Shown here one piece after another: positions 59,903 to 64,000 of a stretch of 64,000 nt of DNA; position 1 is the stretch's first letter, and each line of letters begins with the position of its first letter. Origin of the DNA: Myxococcales bacterium (GTDB taxonomy: Bacteria > Myxococcota_A > Polyangia > Palsa-1104 > SHYY01); contig SHYY01000008.1 of the NCBI GenBank assembly GCA_009692555.1, positions 1 to 64,000 on the forward strand, read 5' to 3'. The notes beneath the pieces were generated by a model, which ran no database searches, was not told the DNA's origin, and saw only the letters and a list, made by a program, of their open reading frames with translations. The position numbers were made by a program, and so were the translations under genes.

Positions 59903-61456
59903 ATGAAAAAATTAGCTTGTGCTGTTCTTGTGGCGGTGGTGGCGAGCGGCTGCGGTCCCGACGTTGAGCCCGAGGACATGGCGCCGCCGTCGCCCGATCT
60001 GCGGCGCGATGGCGCCGCCCCGAAGCCCGACCTCACCGACCCGACGCCCGCGGATCTCTCCATGAACGATCTGACCGAGAGCCCCGACCTCTCGGAGCTC
60101 CCCGACCTCCTCGGGATGGACCTCGCGATGTCGGACATTGCGGCCCCCGCCGACCTGTCGATGGCCGATCTCGCGACTCCCGACCTGTCGATGGCCGATC
60201 TCGCGACTCCCGACCTGTCGATAGCCGACCTCGCGAAGCCCGACCTGTCGATGGCCGACCTCGCCAAGCCCGACCTCGCGATGCCCGATCTCGCGATGCC
60301 CGATCTGGCCGCGGCGATGGACCTGAAGGGCGCCGACCTCGCGATGCCCGATCTCGCGAAGCCCCCGGATCTCGCGCCTCCGCCCGATCTCAAGATGCCT
60401 GCCTTCTCCGCCGCCGCGCAGTACAGCGTGGGCGGCAACTTCGTCCCCTACGACGTCGTGGCGAAGGACGTCAACAACGATGACAAGATCGACCTCGTCA
60501 CGTCGAACACCAAGGGCAACAACGTCAGCGTCCTTCGCGGCAACGGCGACGGCACCTTCAAGACCGCCCTCAACTTCGCAGCCGGCACCGCCCCGGCCAA
60601 CCTCCTCGTCGCCGACCTGAACGGCGACAACAAGCCGGACCTCGCGGTGGCCAACAGCGGCGTGGGTGGCGTCGGCACCGGGGTCAGCGTCCTGTTCGGC
60701 AACAACGACGGCACGTTCCAGGCGCCGAAGCTCTACCCGGCCGGCGCCACTCCGCGCGGCGTGGCGCTCGGCGACACCAACAACGACGGCAAGCTCGACC
60801 TGGCCGTCGGGAACCTCACCAGCAACAACGTCAGCATTCTGCTCGGCAACGGCGACGGAACCTACCAGGCGCCCGTGAACTACGTCACCGGGACGCTGCC
60901 GCGCCACGTCGCGCTCGCCGATCTCAGCAAGAACGGGCGGCCCGACATCATCACGCCGGACTTCACCGCCAACACCGTATCGGTGCTGGTCGACAACGGC
61001 CTGGGCGGCTTCAAGGCCGCGGTCGCCTATCCGGTCGATAACTTCCCCCTCTTCGTGGCGGTGGCGGACCTGAACGGCGACGGAAACCTCGACGTGGTCG
61101 CCACCAGCACCGGCGCCGGCATGGCCAACGGGAACATCAACGTGCTGCTCGGCAACGGCGATGGCACGCTCAAGGCCGCGGTGATGTACCCCGGCAGCGT
61201 CAAGCCGAACGCCGTCGCGATCGCCGACTTCAACGCTGACGGCAAGCTCGATCTCACGGTCTCGAACGGCGGCGACAAGACGATATCGATCCTGCTCGGC
61301 GACGGCAAGGGAGTGTTCGCGGCGCCGCAAAACTTCGCCGTCGCCGGCGCGGCCGGGGCGGTGACGGTCGGGCTGTTCAACGCCGACAACAGGCCCGACG
61401 TCGCGACCGCCAACGGCAGTGGCGACTCGGTCAGCGTGCTGCTCAATCAGTTTTGA
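59903..61456 (+). CDS. Lipoprotein with low-complexity (P/A)DL linker and FG-GAP/VCBS-type beta-propeller
   Basis: MKKLACAVLVAVVASGC; DLSMADLATPDLSMADL... repeats; GNGDGTF, NNDGTF, GDTNNDGKLDLAVGN, DLNGDGNLDVV. Confidence 0.85.
   Translation: MKKLACAVLVAVVASGCGPDVEPEDMAPPSPDLRRDGAAPKPDLTDPTPADLSMNDLTESPDLSELPDLLGMDLAMSDIAAPADLSMADLATPDLSMADLATPDLSIADLAKPDLSMADLAKPDLAMPDLAMPDLAAAMDLKGADLAMPDLAKPPDLAPPPDLKMPAFSAAAQYSVGGNFVPYDVVAKDVNNDDKIDLVTSNTKGNNVSVLRGNGDGTFKTALNFAAGTAPANLLVADLNGDNKPDLAVANSGVGGVGTGVSVLFGNNDGTFQAPKLYPAGATPRGVALGDTNNDGKLDLAVGNLTSNNVSILLGNGDGTYQAPVNYVTGTLPRHVALADLSKNGRPDIITPDFTANTVSVLVDNGLGGFKAAVAYPVDNFPLFVAVADLNGDGNLDVVATSTGAGMANGNINVLLGNGDGTLKAAVMYPGSVKPNAVAIADFNADGKLDLTVSNGGDKTISILLGDGKGVFAAPQNFAVAGAAGAVTVGLFNADNRPDVATANGSGDSVSVLLNQF
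60151..60300 (+). repeat. About 5 copies of a 30-bp coding minisatellite
   Basis: cgacctgtcgatggccgatctcgcgactcc at 60151, 60181, 60211, 60241 and a degenerate copy at 60271. Confidence 0.85.
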
Positions 61457-61569
61457 TCATGGGCGACCTCCTCCCACGGCTGCGCCAGACCTCCTCCTGA
61501 CTGGAGAAAATCGACCGCCTCGGGTGGGCGGCTGGCTTTTGCATTCGCTCGTTCGGTCTCAGAATCGGC

Positions 61570-62400
61570 GTGCGGGTGAACCGCCCGGAGCTGATCGATT
61601 CGATCCGGGCGGTGCTGCCGCCCGGGGCGCGGGAGATCGAGTCGCCGATCGTCGACCGGCTGTACTCGGTCGTCGGCGGTGGTGCCCCCCGGCCGGGCGT
61701 CCGCGCCTACCACCTCGTCTACGCCGACGCCCTCCGGTTGACGCGGACGCTCGACTTCGCGAACGTGCTGAACGTGCTCGACGGGGACGCCCGCCTGTTC
61801 GTGGCCTCGCTGGCGCGCCGCCGGATCTTCGTCCACGCCGGAGTGGTGGCCTGGAACGGCCAGGCGATCGTCATTCCCGGCAGCTCGCGCAGCGGCAAGT
61901 CCAGCCTGGTGGCGGCGCTGGTCCGCGCCGGTGCGACCTACTACTCCGACGAGTACGCGGTGTTCGATGAGCGTGGGCGGGTGCATCCCTACGCCCGGCC
62001 GCTCGGCCTCCGCACCGAGGGGAGCGATGTGGCCCACCGCCACCCGGTCGAGGAGCTGGGCGGCGTGGCGGGAAGCGCGGCGCTGCCGGTCGGTCTGGTG
62101 ATCGCCACCGGCTACCGCGCCGGGACGAGCTGGCGCCCGCGCCGCCTCACGGCCGGGCAGGCAACGCTCGCGCTGTTGGCCCACACCGTGCCGGCGCGCC
62201 GGGCGGCGGCGCGCGCTCTGGCGACGCTCGGGGAGGTCGCGATCGCGGCCACCGGGCTGCGCGGAGCGCGCGGTGAGGCTGGCGAAGCCGCTCAGGCGAT
62301 CCTCCGGCGGCTCGAAGCCAGAAATGACAGCGACATGAATGCCGACCGGTTGCTCGGCGACAGACACGATGATAGGGTCCGTGCCCCGGAGGTTCGTTGA
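61570..62400 (+). CDS. HPr kinase/phosphorylase-related kinase (HprK-like)
   Basis: RRRIFVHAGVVAWNGQAIVIPGSSRSGKSSLVAALVRAGATYYSDEYAVFDERGRVHPY (Walker A GSSRSGKS and downstream acidic motif). Confidence 0.8.
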   Translation: MRVNRPELIDSIRAVLPPGAREIESPIVDRLYSVVGGGAPRPGVRAYHLVYADALRLTRTLDFANVLNVLDGDARLFVASLARRRIFVHAGVVAWNGQAIVIPGSSRSGKSSLVAALVRAGATYYSDEYAVFDERGRVHPYARPLGLRTEGSDVAHRHPVEELGGVAGSAALPVGLVIATGYRAGTSWRPRRLTAGQATLALLAHTVPARRAAARALATLGEVAIAATGLRGARGEAGEAAQAILRRLEARNDSDMNADRLLGDRHDDRVRAPEVR

Positions 62401-62401
62401 C

Positions 62402-62887
62402 ATGTCCCGAAGCCGACTTCCCAAGAGCCGCAGCAGCGCCGAACTGGTGATCCGGGAGCTGCCCGACGAGCTGCTGGTCTACGATTCGACCCGGCACGAG
62501 GCCCACTGCTTGAACCGGGCGGCGATGCTGGTGTGGCGCCGCTGCGACGGCGCGACCACCGTCGACGAGATGGCGGCGGAGCTCGAGCGCGCCGGGCTGC
62601 CCCGGGAAGCGGCGGTGGTGGAGCTGGCGCTGGATGAGCTCGAGCGGGCGCACCTCGTGGAATTACGCAAGGCTGCCCCGACCGACCGGGCCGACCGGGT
62701 GCGACGATCCCGCCGCAACGTCCTCCGGCAGATCGGCCTGATCGCGGGCGCCGCGGTCGCGCTGCCGATCGTGCAGTCGATCGTTGCACCGTCGGTGGCG
62801 CAGGCTGCGAGCTGTCTTGGCCCGGGCCAGGTTTGCGGCGTGGACGGGGACTGCTGCTCCAACCTCTGCCTGGGCGTCTGCGTCTGA
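62402..62887 (+). CDS. PqqD-domain protein with Tat-like hydrophobic segment and C-terminal six-Cys knottin-like tail
   Basis: LVIRELPDELLVYDSTRHEAHCLNRAAMLVWRRCDGATTVDEMAAEL (PqqD/RRE); RRSRRNVLRQIGLIAGAAVALPIVQSIVAPSVAQAA; SCLGPGQVCGVDGDCCSNLCLGVCV. Confidence 0.85.
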   Translation: MSRSRLPKSRSSAELVIRELPDELLVYDSTRHEAHCLNRAAMLVWRRCDGATTVDEMAAELERAGLPREAAVVELALDELERAHLVELRKAAPTDRADRVRRSRRNVLRQIGLIAGAAVALPIVQSIVAPSVAQAASCLGPGQVCGVDGDCCSNLCLGVCV

Positions 62888-62889
62888 TT

Positions 62890-63765
62890 TCAGCCCGGAT
62901 CGCGGCCGAGCTTTCGCAGGACCCCTCGTCGTACCAACCGCCATAGCCCACGCCGCCGGAGCGCGCGGTCGTCGGGCGCGAGGGTTGCCAGCACCAGCCC
63001 GAGGAGGCCGCTCGGCTGCGACAGACGATCCGACCCACGGCGGGCGAGCCCTCGGTGCAGTCGAACGGCCATCGCGAAGGTGGGCCGAAGGAGGGGTGGC
63101 AGGCGCTTCTTCAGGTGGGCGAACGCCTCCGAGGCGTGCTCCTCGATCATCCAGGCGGTCGTGGTGTGCAACGCCGTCACGGCGGCGCAATCGCGTGCCC
63201 GGTCGAGCAGGGCGTCCAGCCGTGGCTGGAGACGGCAGAGGAGGCGTTCGAGGTCCGCCGGCTGGTGGGGATTCGCGTAGGTGAAGCCGTCTTTCACGAC
63301 GTTGGCGACCAGCAGCAGGAAGTGATCGAGGTCGTCGATGCGGGAGATCGCAAAGGGAAACGTCGTGCGATCGACCTCCGCGCGCGCGAGCACCTCCGCG
63401 ACGCTCAGGCGCAGCAGGTCGGGCCTCCCCATCTCGGCGTGAAGCTCGCAAAGGACGCGGCCAACGCCGAATTGAAGCTCGCCCATCTCGTCCGAGCCGG
63501 AGAGTACCCGCCAGCCGCGGGCGCGCACGAGGTCCCGAGCGCGGCCGAATTGGGCCCGAGATACGAGTAGATCGACGTCGACGTAGGGCCGGTCGCAGAC
63601 GTCATCGTAGAGCCAGCGCGACAGGACCACGCCTTTGACCGGGGCGAACGCGACGCCGGCACCGGTCAGCTCTGCGCTCACGGTCGCGAGGCTGCGCGCG
63701 GCCTCCAGGCTGAACACCCAGCGCCATTTTCGTGCGTCCGCGAGGCTGGGATCAACGGGCTTCAT
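62890..63765 (-). CDS. Nucleotidyltransferase-fold family protein (PF14907/NTP_transf_5-like)
   Basis: LTGAGVAFAPVKGVVLSRWLYDDVCDRPYVDVDLLVSRAQFGRARDLVRARGW...ELHAEMG. Confidence 0.75.
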   Translation of the reverse strand: MKPVDPSLADARKWRWVFSLEAARSLATVSAELTGAGVAFAPVKGVVLSRWLYDDVCDRPYVDVDLLVSRAQFGRARDLVRARGWRVLSGSDEMGELQFGVGRVLCELHAEMGRPDLLRLSVAEVLARAEVDRTTFPFAISRIDDLDHFLLLVANVVKDGFTYANPHQPADLERLLCRLQPRLDALLDRARDCAAVTALHTTTAWMIEEHASEAFAHLKKRLPPLLRPTFAMAVRLHRGLARRGSDRLSQPSGLLGLVLATLAPDDRALRRRGLWRLVRRGVLRKLGRDPG

Positions 63766-64000
63766 GGCCTGTCCGACCCGGCGGGCGCAGCGCGCAGAAG
63801 ATCGTCCCAGGCGGCGAAAGCGCGCTCCGCCGCAAACCGCTGGTCGTGGAGAGCCCGCGCCGCGGCGCCCATCTTGTGGCGCGCGGCGGGATCGGCCAGG
63901 AGCGAGCGCAGAGCGCCCTCGAGCCCGTCAGCGGTGGCAGGCACGGCGATGCCCGAGCCCGACCTGCGCACGAGCTGGGCGGCTTCTCCGTCCTCCGGGC
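63762..64000 (-). CDS. C-terminal fragment of a glycosyltransferase (runs off right edge)
   Basis: PEDGEAAQLVRRSGSGIAVPATADGLEGALRSLLADPAARHKMGAAARALHDQRFAAERAFAAWDDLL, typical GT4 C-terminus. Confidence 0.65.
   Translation of the reverse strand, partial: PEDGEAAQLVRRSGSGIAVPATADGLEGALRSLLADPAARHKMGAAARALHDQRFAAERAFAAWDDLLRAAPAGSDRP

Noticed and set aside
60151-60300. CRISPR-like regular repeat spacing
   Set aside because: 30-bp units are contiguous, in frame and encode DLSMADLATP; no spacers. No CRISPR array seen in the window.
62402-62887. PQQ biosynthesis
   Set aside because: No pqqA/B/C/E neighbours; the PqqD domain carries an added Tat-like/Cys-rich tail.

Overview
High-GC, probably myxobacterial/deltaproteobacterial-type chromosome segment. 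It opens with a canonical replication-origin block (dnaA-dnaN-recF-gyrB, DnaA boxes, and an AT-rich tract between dnaA and dnaN). Housekeeping and accessory genes follow: fabH-like, NUDIX, a YdjG/YdjI-like pair, rhodanese, GST, MFS, several lipoproteins, and selD. From about 24 to 61 kb there is a large surface-glycan region. It contains a pseudaminic-acid-like nonulosonate set (pseI/H/B/C/F-like, hisH/hisF/pseA-like amidotransferase genes, methyltransferases), followed by glycosyltransferases, a flippase, a Wzc-type BY-kinase, asnB, a DUF3473-type deacetylase and a WecA-FlaA1 fusion. The right end carries an HPr-kinase-like gene translationally juxtaposed to a PqqD-domain protein. That protein ends in a Tat-like hydrophobic segment and a 25-aa tail with knottin-like cysteine spacing (C-x6-C-x5-CC-x3-C-x3-C). 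This is my best candidate for an under-described system. Other main observations: selD reads through an in-frame TGA at the active-site Sec/Cys position, so SelD is probably a selenoprotein and the ORF caller truncated it. A HAD-NUDIX fusion sits where PseG would be expected. A PseA-like amidotransferase is fused to a methyltransferase. A GNAT gene is frameshifted by an exact 7-bp duplication. Several dispersed hairpin repeats are present. All assignments come from reading the sequence and recalling families; no database search was run.
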